A stretch of 64,000 nucleotides of DNA from Helichrysum umbraculigerum (GCA_949592205.1 CATIUR010000001.1:191001-255000), one strand, 5' to 3'; counted from the stretch's first letter, positions 31,804 to 43,904 are shown. Notes: generated by a model not told the origin, from the letters alone. Translations and numbers: made by a program.

Positions 31804-31863
31804 GCATATTCTTTGGCTAAACTCCAACAGATTACACTCAAAATACAAAAAGGGAAAAAATAA

Positions 31864-32074
31864 TTTAAAATGTTCTTTTCAAATCCAGCCAGTTAAGACC
31901 TGAGCATGTTGAGACCCAAGCCCGTTTTAGACCCGAACCCGGACCACTGGAGAGGATGTTATATTTACCGATCAAAAAATCAACGGAACCAAACCGACGG
32001 GCCGTGCCATTGGCGTCGGTTACGTCGGTTAGTACCAACGTAAAAGTGACGGAACCAATGGAACAGGTCTTACC
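31864..32074. other. Spacer between the two Mutator-like elements; nothing recognised
   Basis: About 210 bp, GC-richer, no frame or repeat I can assign. The right end carries the left copy of the 9-bp duplication GGTCTTACC (32066-32074). Confidence 0.5.
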
Positions 32075-32575
32075 AAATGTTTTAAGAACCGGTTGAATCG
32101 GACCAGTCCGACCGCTCCGAAAACATTTCCTATTCAAAACTAGCCGGTTGTCGACCATTTAGTGAATCGGGTTGACTCGTTAACTTTTCCGGATGAACCG
32201 GAAATCGGGAATCGGTTCAACCGGTTTTTCTTTTTTTTTTTTTTTATTTATTTCCGGTTTTTATATCATTATTATAACTTTATTTTGTTTTAGTTGTTGG
32301 AAACAAGAAAAAACGCAGATGCATAACTTCTTAGTTAGATTGTATGATTTTAGTGTTGGATTGTATGGATTGAATGACTTTTGTGGTTTATGGTATGGAT
32401 TATATGTGTTTTTGAAGCTTAGAAATTATTTATTTATGTCCAAAATTTGCTGCTATATCCTGCTGTTTGCTGCTGATGTTGTTTTCTGTGAAACCGGTCC
32501 GACCGGCCAGTTGAACCAGTTCGACTGGAATCGGTCAACTTTCCGATTCGCTAAAAAATTGAGTTTTAAAACATT
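32075..32575. mobile_element. Mutator-like MITE, 501 bp, with 9-bp duplication
   Basis: Flanked by the perfect 9-bp repeat GGTCTTACC (32066-32074 and 32576-32584), the Mutator hallmark. The ends read AAATGTTTTAAGAACCGG and GTTTTAAAACATT, short imperfect inverted repeats of the same type as 30552-31803. Subterminal CCGGTT and GACCGG motifs are abundant. The 140-codon plus-strand frame inside has no transposase features. Confidence 0.88.
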
Positions 32576-32635
32576 GGTCTTACCCCATCCCAAACAAAGT
32601 GGTAAATATTTTTAAATCATTTTTTGGATATATAA

Positions 32636-33902
32636 CTAGATTATAACCCGCGGCTTCGCGGGATGATATATGAGACGTATTTATATGTGTTATGTATACA
32701 TGATAAACCGTAATGATAAATATGAAGTGTTATATTAATGAGATGAATTGGTATGTTGTGTATGCAAATTTTGGTATAGTGGTGAAGTGGAAGGTTCATA
32801 GTTTTGGCCAATATACATTATATCGACTTAAACGTGGATTAGGAACGAAACATGAGTGTGAGACTAATATTTGTGAGAGTAATATTAGATTTAGACGTTA
32901 ACATATATATTGTACTTAAGTAGTCAACATTTAGTAAGTTCATTGGTGAGGATATGATCTTATCTGTGAATATTTCTTGCTTGCTAAAACTTAAATATAT
33001 ATATATGATTTGCCCTTTTTAAGATCTTGTGTATATGTTGCATTGCTCTTCCAACCTAAATGAATAATTTGTTCCAAACATAAATATACTAATTACTAAT
33101 TCTAATTAAAACAAATAATGTAAAAGTGGAGCAACGTATATAACGTAAGAAGTATTAAAAAAAAGTTTGAAAATAATATGTTATATTATATAATACTAAT
33201 AGTAATTGCGGGTCAATAAATTGAAAAAATTAATGTAAAAGTGGAGCAACATAAAGTAAGAAGAACAATGTAAAGGAGCAATATAACGTGTATTTCAAAG
33301 TAACATTACATTTATGCTTATTCATCATAGTCAATAGCATATATATTTGAGAAAACAGATAAATGTAAGAAGAATAAATTGAGTAGATAGAAAAATATTC
33401 ATTAAGTAAATGAATAAAATGATGTCAAGCTTACAATTATTAAAAAGAGAACCCCAAAGACTATAAAGAAAATGCAAACAACTGCTTAAAAAATTCAAAT
33501 GTGCATGACAAAATATAAATAAACACAAGACTTGTAAGCTTGATGGATTGAATCTTCAAAATTCTTCTAACTTTGTGTTGAGAATGTACAAAAACTAAAT
33601 TATATAGGATCGGAGATTTTGATAGCTTATTTATTCTGTGTGTGCTAAGAAGGTATCCCCAGATTGAAGTAAACATTGTTAGGATAGAGATTAGGAATTA
33701 GGAAGGAAATATGAGTGGTGGTTCGTTAAAGCGGGGAATATTTTATTGCAATTAAAAAAAAAAAAAAGATTCAAAATTTAAAATGTAATCTTGTTTGGAA
33801 AGAATTAACTCAAATTCGTTTGAAGCGATAATTAGAAATTTGGGAAGTGGAATACGAAGATAAGTTATCGCAGATTGTACTAACTAATAAATATAGTATA
33901 CT
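32636..33902 (-). mobile_element. Non-autonomous Helitron (minus strand)
   Basis: On the minus strand the 3' end has the hairpin CCCGCG-AAGC-CGCGGG (plus 32647-32662) followed by TTATAAT and CTAG, then the target T: the classic Helitron 3' terminus. The 5' end is tentatively at 33902, where the minus strand reads TATACTATA, like TCTATACTAT ends of plant Helitrons, but the first two bases do not match. The inside is AT-rich with no Rep/helicase frame. Confidence 0.7.
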
Positions 33903-33904
33903 AA

Positions 33905-33969
33905 TAAAAATAATAATAATTATTATTATAATAATAACAATTAATCAGTAATAATGATATTAATGTTAA

Positions 33970-34022
<53 letters not shown>

Positions 34023-34060
34023 TAACAATAACATAACAATAATAATAATAATAATAATAA
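33905..34060 (+). repeat. (TAA)n microsatellite region
   Basis: Long runs of TAA/AAT units with a few ACA interruptions; the poly-Leu/Ile frame on the other strand is an artefact of this repeat. Confidence 0.95.
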
Positions 34061-35249
34061 TACACCATTTCCTTCGTAGTAAAATGACTTTTATTTTTTG
34101 TAGTAGTGCATTGACTTTTTGGACGATAACATTTTTACCCCTAATCAACAAATATGAGATTCCTTTTAATTATGTAATTTAATCTTTGAGGTAGGAGAAT
34201 ACGGTAAAAAAGTTAAAGTTTCCTTTCCATATTTGACAGTGGACAATAAAATTGGGAAAACCCCAAATGAAAAATCATGATACATATATGATCAAAGAAA
34301 TCTATACCTTTGTAAAAATCACCACTTCATGATCACTACAATAGTTTCAATCTCATATGTGTTCCTATGTCGACATAGAATGACGGTAATTATGCCCAAT
34401 TAATTGAGAATACTTATCAACAAATTTATAAATTTAATAACATATATGAGGAGGGTGTTAAGGGGATTACTTCATTGGTGACAAATATTAAATGTCAAAT
34501 ATAAATGTGACTATGTTATTTAGTTTTTCAATCTTTTAATATGAATTATTCATATTGTTATGAATCTTTAGTATAATGAATATGATATATTTTTTATTCT
34601 AAGTTATAACTTTATTTTATTGTCTTCATCAAGTGGCCTAAAAAGTCTTAAATCAATCTTATCATGCTTTAAGTCTTCTACTATACTACTAAATGTTCTA
34701 CTATACCATTAATTTATCATGTTCGTTTACGTTAACTATTCAAGATAACGACCTAAATAACATAATTCATGTATACTAAAAACCAAATGATCTGATTGTG
34801 TATACAATGTTTATATATTTCGATATGTATTCACACTATTTTGTTTTTTTGTTATAAATTTCAACATCATTAAATTATAATCACTCAAATCAATTCACTT
34901 TCCATTTGATTTCTATTTTGTATCTACCTAATAAGACCATATCGATTCAAAAGCTTGAATAGCTACTAACTACTTCAAATAATATTATCTTAAAATTTTT
35001 AGAGTTAATTACAGTCAACATCATCTATTTAATTAAAAATCCGTTCTTTCATTTCTATTCAATCAACATTTAGTTTTCTGTGTTTCATCTTTGAGCTCAT
35101 AACATGTCATACCGGCATCTTTTCTTGATATGTCCACAAACTTTGATCCAGTAACAATAAGCATATATTAGAATTTCAAATCCAGACTATTATCAGAATG
35201 ATTCAACTTCGGTTCTTGGTTATGGCTGTTATGGTGTTAACAAAATAGG
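34061..35249. other. AT-rich intergenic DNA; no gene recognised
   Basis: Around 34066-34260 the right part (GTGGACAATAAAATTGGGA) resembles the right end of the Stowaway MITE at 30954-31151 and the left part vaguely its start, so a very degraded Stowaway copy is possible. The remainder shows nothing I can assign. Confidence 0.45.
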
Positions 35250-35660
35250 CCAAACTTACCTCAATTTTCGATACCAACCCCCTCACAACATGTTTGCATC
35301 GATTTCTCATATGCTAACGCAAACGTCACTCGGGTTGAACAACTTAATTCAGTTTATGAAAATGCTCATTGTGAAACTGGTGAAACGGTGCTCGTGCCAG
35401 GCACGTGTTCATGTCTTGGTCAATTATATCAAGCCCATGCAAGTTATGTTATACTTGTTGCAGACACGACTTTTTCGATTGTGAACAATATGTTTGAAGG
35501 CTTTTCCACTTGGTCAATTCTATCAAGCGAATGCAAGTTATGTTATACTTGCTGGAGACACAACTTTTTTGATTGTGAGCAATCCGTTTGATGGCTTGTC
35601 TAGCCGGTCAATTCTATCAAGCCAACGCAAGCTATGCTATACTTGCTGCAGACACGACTC
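35250..35660 (+). pseudogene. Fragment resembling a LysM-type receptor ectodomain, with a 94-bp partial duplication
   Basis: In one frame from about 35288 the reading is D-F-S-Y-A-N-A-N, then E-T-V-L-V-P-G-T-C-S-C, then A-S-Y-V-I-L-V-A-D-T-T-F-S-I-V and F-E-G-F-S-T-W-S-I. The order V-L-V-P..C-x-C, then Y...D-T...I...F.G..T resembles plant LysM receptor-like proteins (chitin perception family). The last part is repeated at 35418, 35512 and 35606 with a period of 94 bp, which is not a multiple of three, so the copies lie in different frames and cannot form one protein. No kinase or signal peptide is seen. Weak similarity judged by eye. Confidence 0.4.
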
Positions 35661-36009
35661 TGGCACCATCAATAAAGTCAAGAAATTTATTAAAGATAAA
35701 CGATTTCATATGGATGGTGATAAGAAACAGGTTAGAATTGCAAGTGAAACTAAACTGATAATGGTGTATATAACAGCCAAACAATAATGCAAAAGACCCA
35801 AATATATTCATAAACAATATGAAGTCTGGTAAAACAACAAATAGCAATTCAAGACAAACAAATAAGAGCAAAAATCATGACGACTAAACTAAGAAAATAC
35901 AACACATATGTTGCTATGAACGATATCATGCAGAGGGCATGGTATAAGCACGGGATTATTCTAAGCTTGAATAGAAGATTGGAGCGGCTCATTTCGGGCC
36001 TTTGAAATA
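35661..36009. other. Spacer; nothing recognised
   Basis: AT-rich stretch between the LysM-like fragment and the RPA-like relic, no supported gene. Confidence 0.5.
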
Positions 36010-37160
36010 CTAATTGATTCGTGGGACCTTCAATGAAGTAATACCTTCAACTGTCTTTGAAGTCGATTCAGCAAAGCTGTCAACTCCTGTGGGAGACTCG
36101 CTCATACGCTTCAAGGAACATGTTTAAGGAGTCTTCTCAGTCATTGAATCTGGAGCTATGTTGTCTCTGGTATGAGAAATCGTAACCTGAAGTAATTAGT
36201 ACAAAGTTGCAGTAAATGAAAGATGGTATAAAGATAGCAATAATAATATGTTGCACTTATTTGAACAATGATTATAATTAAAGTACCATGCTGTTAGGAG
36301 AACCATCAAGTTCAACAGCCATGGTAACTTCTGGATCTTTATTATCCAATTTTTCCTCGATAGAACGCATTACATCTGCATCCTCGGTTGCGTTGTGAAT
36401 AGTGTATGCCGAGTAGTTATGGTTAACATTAAAATCGCTGATACCAATCTTGAAAACGTAGTCCTTGTGGGTAAGCATTTGGAACTCATCCAACATCTGG
36501 TGCGGATCGTCAGTCTGAAGGATACGATGAAACAGGTCTACATAAGTGTATGTATTATTATAGAGTGGCATAAGGTAATTCCAAGGGTTCAAATATACAC
36601 ACAGTAACCATTTTAGCATTGAGCCATGACACACTTCAATCAGTCATCTTTGATAACTGGTTGTCAAAAAGAACCAAAGACGTTGACCCAGTATTATCTT
36701 GCACGCGAATGACCGTTCTGATCCTGGAAGCATTACAAAAAAAAGAGCAACATTGTTGACAGTCCAGTTAATAAATAACGTCAAATGTACTGTTAGGTGA
36801 AATGGAAATTCTTGTACAATAGCTTACTTGGTGGTAACATCAGACACAATACCACATGTATCACAATCAAATATCCTTTCTCCATTGGCACCATTCTCTC
36901 TACGCCCTGCTCTCTTACCACATGCATTGCAAGAATAGTAAAACCATCCATCGTCCATCAAGATTTTGATGACAGTAGATTTTAGTACACATCCAGAAAC
37001 CTACAAATGACAATACAGTTAATAAATGGATGAATAATTGATATGTAGCGATATTTGTAGATAATCGCTTATGATGGTTATATAAAAATGGATGACTAAT
37101 TGATAACTTTAGTATGAACCTCTGTAGTGGAACGGACCTCATCAACAGTGTAACATCCAT
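36010..37160 (-). pseudogene. RPA70-like single-strand DNA-binding protein, C-terminal part, broken
   Basis: Minus-strand exons inferred from GT-AG sites: about 37160-37120, 37000-36828, 36723-~36623, 36537-36287 and 36166-36010. The second encodes G-C-V-L-K-S-T-V, then W-F-Y-Y-S-C-N-A-C-G-K and F-D-C-D-T-C-G, the four-Cys zinc ribbon of the RPA large-subunit C-terminal OB fold. The next gives R-T-V-I-R-V-Q-D-N-T-G-S, then F-D-N-Q-L-S-K-M. A later one has K-D-Y-V-F-K-I-G-I and N-Y-S-A-Y-T-I. A one-base shift near 36640 and a stop near 36127 break the frame, and the N-terminal OB folds are missing. Introns show it is not a processed copy. Plant Helitrons often carry RPA-like genes, so a Helitron origin is possible. 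Confidence 0.6.
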
Positions 37161-37165
37161 CCTAA

Positions 37166-37780
37166 GGACCCAAGCTTATTCTGGTAAATTTCTTAGTTTT
37201 AAATTGTTATTTAATATGTTAGAAGATTTGTGCTCAATTTGAGTAACTGTGACTAGTAAATTGTTATTTGTTTTGACTTTCTATAGTTAACGGTAAAATA
37301 AAATTATTGAAATCGTAAATGGTTTTTAGGTTCAGACAACAGGTTGAAAGGGGACTAGTTTTAAGTGAATGCGGAGTCGGTTAAAATGTTGGACCGACTC
37401 ATATTTAACCTTCCTAAAAAGGAAAGTATTTTCACTCCCTTTGAATTTTAAACCCTAAGAACCTAAACCTAAAAACTAAAACTATACACAAACTTTGAAA
37501 TCAAGTTTGGAGCTAGAAGTTGATTGTTCATCATCATCATCTTTACATATTTACAATTTGTAAGTTGTTTGTTTGTTATATATAAGTCATAGTTTATAAA
37601 CTTGTTGAATTAAATTAATGAATGGTTGATTTGATATGCAAGTAAATGATACTAGGTGCTATAAGACTAGGAATGATGTTATGTGATGTAAACTGATGTA
37701 GTAAAGTAAGTATTCTGCTGAGTTTGTGGTTTATATGATGAAATTCGGATCTGATTGTGGCTTGGTGCAAATCGCTGGAA
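37166..37780. other. AT-rich spacer; nothing recognised
   Basis: No domain-bearing frame. The 61-codon frame at 37726-37911 reaches into the LTR relic boundary and is not supported. Confidence 0.45.
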
Positions 37781-40230
37781 GATGGGTAGTACCCGGAGGG
37801 TACTACCTTTACCCGGCGGGTAATGGGACTGATGCGTCACCAGCGGTCGGTAAGGATTTTACCCTTGTCGTTGCACCGGCTACTGGCGATGGCGATCAGT
37901 GGGTGTTTTAAATTTGTAATTGCGGGGCCTAAGTTTTCCCTAACAATGTTAATCCTAAGGGTGAGCAAGTGGTAGGTATGACCTAGAGTCGTTCTTCAAA
38001 CCAACTGAATTGAAACTAAGGCGTGGTAGATGAGGGCTTTCAAACTAATGAAGGGTTTATAAAATAGCGGAGGAGTTTTAGTTTGTCCTATTAACTAACT
38101 TAGGCAAATAAATAAAAGCGAGATTAAAATAAAAGATAAAGCAGATAAGATAAAGATAGTGTTTGCTGAGACTTCGTTAATTAAGTTATGGGATGATATT
38201 TGGAGAAACTGTTTTGAAAGATATTAGTTAATTATCATTCTTGAATACTTGTATGTAAACACTAGAGTCCCTACTAATTAAAATCCCATTAGCGTGTCAC
38301 ACCGGGAGCTAGGTTATGGTAACATTACAAATTATTTAGAATAACAAGCAAAATCTTTAGTTTAATAATACTTTCATATGAACGAGAACAAAATCTTAAG
38401 GTACTAGACATAACTTAATCATATAACGATTCCTCGTCATCCTAACAGATTCGTATATTTAAAAAGTTCAATTATGACTTTAAACCAGCCCTTGCTTAAG
38501 ACTACCCAATAAATCCCCTAATTATCCAAAGCGTTCCTCACTTAAAGTGGCTCCACCGCTTCAAACCTTGGCCATGTCTTGTCCTCCGATAATTCCCCAT
38601 GTAGCCTTGCGGTTCCATAGTTTCATACCTTTGACAAATTATATTGACACAGATGACTGACTACCTTCTAATTGGACGTCGTTAAAAAGGTGTTGTAATC
38701 ACGTTTATTGGTGGAAAGGCGATAGATTAATTTGAAGTTTAAAAGTCTATTTAGAAAGGTTAATTAAACTAGGTTTCTCATTTTATATATTAGTCCGTAA
38801 TATAACTACCTTCTGTCGTTATGCAGCTTCCACGTATTTGTACTACACCTAAAGTGTTTCCAACGCTATACTGTGTAACAGTCGAATAGGGGCCGTCGTA
38901 TTACTTCGTAATCTTGTACCATTTCATAATATGACTACCTTCGGTCGTTCCTCGACTTCCATACATTTGTACTCCACCTTGAAGTGTTTCCAGTACTATA
39001 TCGAGTAACAGTCGAATAGGGGCCGTCATATTACTTTACGATAATTAAGACCGTTTATATATTACTACTATGATGATCCTAAGGAAACAATCAAACAAGA
39101 ACATGCAATAAGACGATCAAAGCAATACTACCGATCTTTAATATTTAATTATAAATCATCCCATAATTAACTAACTACATCGCAAGCAAACATAACAAGT
39201 ATACTACTCTCTAATTATGGCAATAACTAAATCTAGCATAATCAATATAAACGTAATTAATTAAGATAGATAAGGATAGAAAGAACCAGGATTAAATGCG
39301 AGAGAGAATAGACTTGAATTAATTGACACAATTCCGAGCGTACACCGAAGATTACAATGCGTTCCGCACTTTCCTTCTATTCCTAATTAAACTCCTAAAC
39401 TAGTTTACATACTAGTTAAAACTAATCTAGAGAAAGAATTTAGAGTGAGAAAGTTGGAGCTTATTTCTAGAGTGAGAAAAATAAGCTAGGAAGGTGTGTG
39501 TTTCAAATGAATCAAAGGCACCTATTTATACTTGAGTTTTGGTGCACTTTAGCAACTAGGGGCACACGTTAGCAAAAGGTGGTGAAAGGTCTAGCACATG
39601 TACCCTAAAGTCGCGGAAAGGTCTAGCACATGTACCAGGAGAGTACGAGCAAGGACGAAAAAGTGGTCGGGGGACGGCTGGAGTCCAGGGGGTGGTGGCT
39701 GGAGTCCAGCCGGCCTGGTACGCCAGCCCCCCGTCCCGGTTCACATTCTTTTGCTTGTTTCTCGTTTCGTGCGTATCTTCTTCGTTATGCGTCCGATTTT
39801 GTCGATTTTTTTTGCGTTGGATTCGTTTTTCAAAAAAGAAGACTTTGATGAAAAGAAATCCCTGAGATGTGTCTCTTATCTTTAGATGTCTCGTGCGAAT
39901 CGTTTGAATCTTCCGGCGTATGTAGAATCTTCATTCTTCATCCGTTTTTGTTGATTCTTCTTCTGTTAGATTCGTATTTTGAAAACGAAGATCTCGGATA
40001 AGATAAACGTTAATGATGGGCACTTTTTCTCTAAATCTTGTTTCGGATGCCTTGAATCTTTAACTGTGCGTGGAATCTTCGTTTTTCGTCCGTTTTGCTT
40101 GATTTTTCTCGTGCAACTTCTTTTTGACCTTCTTGGAAAAGTTTCATTGATTTTTGCATTATTTGAGTCCAAATGCCAAGTATTGTTCCAGAATGAGAGA
40201 GATATCGGTGGTAAAAACATGACTTTTTGC
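37781..40230 (-). mobile_element. Minus-strand gypsy LTR relic 1 with adjoining primer-site-like region
   Basis: The LTR is taken as about 37908-40230 on the minus strand, preceded (40231-40275) by TTGCTTGAGGACAAGCAA-like sequence and AAGTGTG, a pair that precedes 3' LTRs in Athila/Tat-group elements. Below 37908 a GC-rich GATCGCCATCGCCAGTAGCC stretch may be the primer region. Homologous islands are shared with relic 2 (for example TTCCACGTATTTGTACT...GTGTTTCCAACGCTATAC). Inner ~126-bp direct repeats lie at about 38800-39035. A palindrome CTGGAGTCCAG occurs twice at 39670-39710. Confidence 0.5.
38800..39035 (-). repeat. Two direct copies of a ~126-bp unit in LTR relic 1
   Basis: Both copies contain CTACCTTC(T/G)GTCGTT, GTACT(A/C)CACC, AGTGTTTCCA and ACAGTCGAATAGGGGCCGTC. 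Diverged by several bases and indels. Confidence 0.75.
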
Positions 40231-41609
40231 GCGATATCAAGTATCTCACACTTAGAACTTTGCTTGTCCTCAAGCAAACTCGAATTTCAAGCATGGTTAA
40301 TGATAAGTAGATAATGAAATATTTTAAGGCGGAACTTTTTACTGTGGGGGTTTTGGAAAAATAAAATATTCATGCTTTTGAAAAGGTAGGGTTGTAATCT
40401 TTGAGAGCATGCTTTTGATCTTTGATCTTGGATACATGACTAGGCGATCCTCTCAAGGTGGTCACTCCAATCACTCAAAGTGTTTAGGGTTTCCTATTCT
40501 AATATTATCAATCACTCAGAACGCCAGTCATGTATTGTTTATCGTCATAGGCTTGATCGAGAATCAAATCGTTACCTTTTAGGTGAGAGCAAAGTCAATC
40601 TAGCCACAATCATTCTAGGAGGAGCGATGTAAGGTTTTTGGAGTGGAGTGTTGGTAATATGAGAGGGGTTGTTGTGTTGGGTTTTCACGGGTTTCTTTTT
40701 GGTGAAGAGGAAAGTTGGATTCTTGAGAGGATTGACGCCCTTTTCTTACGATTTTTGGGAGGAGTCTTTTTCTCCAATTGACTTTCTTTTCTTCGAATTC
40801 CTTTCTTGGATTTTTTTTCGAATTTCATATCCTTGTAGCTTCTCTTCTTTCATCTTTGAAACTTACTATGAAGTTTGAGGGATGATTTTGAGAGGGTAGG
40901 GATAACATATTTCTTTTTTGGGTGTACGGTTGGGTTTAAGAATGATGTGATTCGATCTCCTTTTTACTCACCAGTTCGGATTCGAAATGCATAACAGGAG
41001 CAAGTTCTGATTCTAAACACATACGTCGGCACACTCAAGAATCGAAGAAGTGAAGCATTGACAGTGAATGCTTTATATGGCTCAATATACCTCACGAATT
41101 GAAAATTGGGTTGTTGTGTGCCTAGTCATGCGATGCTCTTTATGGGATTACTAAACTAATTCTTCAAAGGAATTCATATTTTATTTATCCTTCTTTCCCA
41201 AAGTAAATCATTCTTTGTCTAAAATTTTTATTTTCAACATATTTTTAACTCAATATTGAAAAATTTTAAAATTTTGTGTAAAATTTTTTAGTTACTTTTT
41301 GGAGAAGGATGTCTAAAGAGCAGCGAGTTTAGAATCAAGCATATACCTTTATCCATTTTACAGTAGTGTATACTACTGCTATCCCACACTTAAAGGAACA
41401 TCGTCCTAGATGTTATTCTAAGTTCTGACTGGGGTAAATATCCCACACTTAGGATTTGAAACATCTAAGACGTATTCTTTTAGCAGTGTGTGTTGGGTTT
41501 GAATCCCACACTTAGTGATAAGCATAGTGGATGTCGTCACCCCTATCGGTCGGTCGGATTTGACTCCGGTCGTTGTTCCAACAGCAACAGAAGCGGCGGA
41601 CAGTGAGTT
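40231..41609 (-). other. Internal remnant between the two minus-strand LTR relics
   Basis: About 1.4 kb. The part 40270-40640 matches 43920-44290 (shared phrases CATGACTAGGCGATC, GGTGGTCACTC, CAAGCTTG/CATAGGCTTGATCGAGAATC). The motif TCCCACACTTA occurs three times (41383, 41441, 41503), each like the polypurine-adjacent signal read backwards. No gag or pol frame remains. Confidence 0.5.
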
Positions 41610-42349
41610 TTAAATTTATATGAGCTGGGGCTCAAACTATAAGTACTACCTACCTTGGGAGCAAGCAGTAAGTATAACTCGAGGTTGTTCTTAAATTGGA
41701 GCGAATTGAAATAAAGCGGGTCACCAAAGATTATGGTCGCAATTAGGATGGGGGTAGGTAGATAGATCTTGGATTGATTTGGTTTTCTAATTATCCTAAA
41801 TGCAGAAAAGTAAATAACGAGAAATGAAATTAGGGTTTAAGCAGACATGTAGAGATGTGATTGCTGAAACTTGGATACTAGGGTTTCGGGATGATGTTCA
41901 TTATAAAATTGATTGGAGATTCACCAAATAAAGAGTAGACATACTTTCGGTGTAAACACTAGGACCCTACGTTCAGGTGAAACCCTAGAAACATATGTCA
42001 CTGGAATCCTAGGTTATCATGATTCTGATCAGATCAGGCTGTTTTCAAACCCTCCTGAGCCTTTGCTTAACTAAGACAAAGTCACCCTAAATGTTCTAGG
42101 GATCATGCATAAGGCAACAGACCGCAATTGTATTTACTGACCTTTCTTAACACCTAATCGTCTATTTACTTTCATTATAGCAAATACTGATTGTATCCTG
42201 TGTATGTTAAACTATTGGTGTGATTAGGGTTTTGCATGTCTAGGTATATGATTGACACTACCCTGTATTGTTTCTATTGAAGCACATACTTAACCATCAT
42301 AAATATAGACCCTCCTTTACAGTCAGGCGTTCATCCCTAGGAATAATCA

Positions 42350-42495
42350 CGGTGTACAGGGCAATTAGGCATTTCCACAGTGTTCCAAACCCTTGATGTA
42401 CTGACGGTGTACTGGGCATTTAAGCATTTCCACAGTGTTCCAGATCTTAGGTGTACTAACGGTGTACAGTGCAACAAGCATTTCCACAGCTTTGA
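42350..42495 (-). repeat. 55-bp tandem repeat, about 2.6 copies
   Basis: Units start at 42350, 42405 and 42460 and share CGGTGTAC(A/T)G and GCATTTCCACAG(TGTTCCA). Confidence 0.85.
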
Positions 42496-43315
42496 TTCCT
42501 AGACCACAGTTCTAGAAGGATCACTTCTAGGTAATTCACGATGAAACAATCCATGGCATTTCCTTAGCTTCCACGTATTTGTACTCCACACGAGGTGTTT
42601 CCAACGCTATACGAAGTACCGTGCCTTTTTAAAGGAAAGTTCATAGTTTCATACTGTAACTGGAGATAACTGTATATTCATAGTATTAGGGTTGATCAGA
42701 TCCTATCCTAGGGCAACAGTCACGTGAAAGTCTGGAAAGGGTGATGAGAGACTAGATCTATATTCAGGATAAGCTTAACCAGATACACAGCATAACAATT
42801 TCCAATCGTATAAATGAAACATTAATTTAACATCATCCCTACTCCTAATATCTACATTTCAACAATCACAATATTAAACTACTCTATAAACATGGCAATA
42901 TGCATAATACAAACTGAAATAACATAAAGCACAAGCATTATAACAGTAAGTAAAGTTTAGATATCACCGGGAATACAGCAGCGTAATACTGAGGATTACA
43001 AATAGTCTGAACTTGAAAAACTCGTTACAACAAGATTACCAAGCTAAAACTTCCTCTAGACTCGAACCGTAAGCTCAACCCTAACCTTTCTCCTCTAACT
43101 CCTAAGAGTAGTGCTAGAGAGAGAAAGTTAGAGAGAGAAAGTGAAAGAAAAGAGAGAAATAAGAAAAGTGAGAGAATGAGAAATGTGTGAATGTGTTGAG
43201 GTGTGTAAAATGAGGAGGAGTGATCCCCTATTTATAGGCAAAGCTCAAAAATCAGCCGTACAACTCGCGAAACAGCACGTACAAGCAAACGATGCACGAT
43301 ACAGGGTACAGGGGG

Positions 43316-43407
43316 CCGTATACGGCCTTGGTAGGGCCGTATACGGTGTTAGGTAGGCCGTATACGGTCTCTGTGGGGCCGTATACGGTTCCCAGGGCCG
43401 TATACGG
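43316..43407 (-). repeat. Array of five perfect CCGTATACGG palindromes
   Basis: Copies at 43316, 43337, 43358, 43379 and 43398, spaced 19-21 bp, each within GGGCCGTATACGGT-like context. All five palindromes are intact although the surrounding LTR is old. Confidence 0.95.
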
Positions 43408-43904
43408 TGTTCGTCTGATTTCGTCCGTTGCTTAAAACGCGCGTATCTCCTTCGTTATGCGTCCGTTTGACCTGCTTCTTTCGCTTGTGGTTTCGTAATT
43501 CCGTTACGCTTCTAATGATGCTAACTTCAATGAAATTGGATGTGTATAGCTCAAGCATAGCCGAAATGACTTTATAGGGTCTGTTACTGCTCAGTCTTCT
43601 CCGTTCTTTATCCGATTTGCATGATTCTTGATTTTCCCGTCTCGATTTTACCTGTTTTATCATATGATGAAGTTAGAATGTGATCTATATAAGGTAAATG
43701 AGGCCGGGTGATTTTGTGCACGTTTATTCGTCCTGATTTGCTTGTTATTTGGACGTTTTAGGTGATTTTTGCAGCAACGCCTATATTTAGACCACTTTAG
43801 TGAAATTTAGTAAATAATGATCATTTTTGGAATGTTTTCACTAAAGTTACGTCCAAAAAGTGCGGAATATTGCCCTTAAAAACATGACTATTTGAGTCAC
43901 ATCA

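Larger units (their letters stand above)
30430..31860 (+). pseudogene. Relic of another retrotransposon gag, split by a Mutator-like element
   Basis: At 30430-30551 one frame reads Y-F-D-R-F-L-I-V-T-S-H-M-Q-L-P, then I-Y-C-F-I-Y-G-L-D-E-E-I-R-S-Y-V-N-M-F-D-P, the end of a typical retroelement gag domain. Directly after the insertion, 31804 onward reads A-Y-S-L-A-K-L-Q-Q-I-T-L-K-I-Q-K, the expected continuation. Everything else of this element is gone. Confidence 0.6.
41610..43904 (-). mobile_element. Minus-strand gypsy LTR relic 2
   Basis: On the minus strand it begins TGATGTGACTC after AAGTGTGGGATAACT, and that after GCTTGAGGACAAGCAA (43920-43940). It ends near TTTAAAACTCA before a GC-rich CTGTCCGCCGC stretch at the expected primer-site position. 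Its length (about 2.3 kb) equals that of relic 1 although the two are strongly diverged. It contains a 55-bp tandem repeat and a CCGTATACGG array. Confidence 0.5.

Noticed and set aside
32193..32615. 140-codon plus-strand frame in the Mutator-like MITE
   Set aside because: Crosses the MITE end and target duplication; Phe/Leu-rich without transposase features.
33966..34151. Poly-Leu/Ile minus-strand frame
   Set aside because: Artefact of the TAA microsatellite.
37726..37911. 61-codon frame with Gly/Pro-rich product
   Set aside because: Coincides with the GC-rich primer-site-like border of an LTR relic; no domain.
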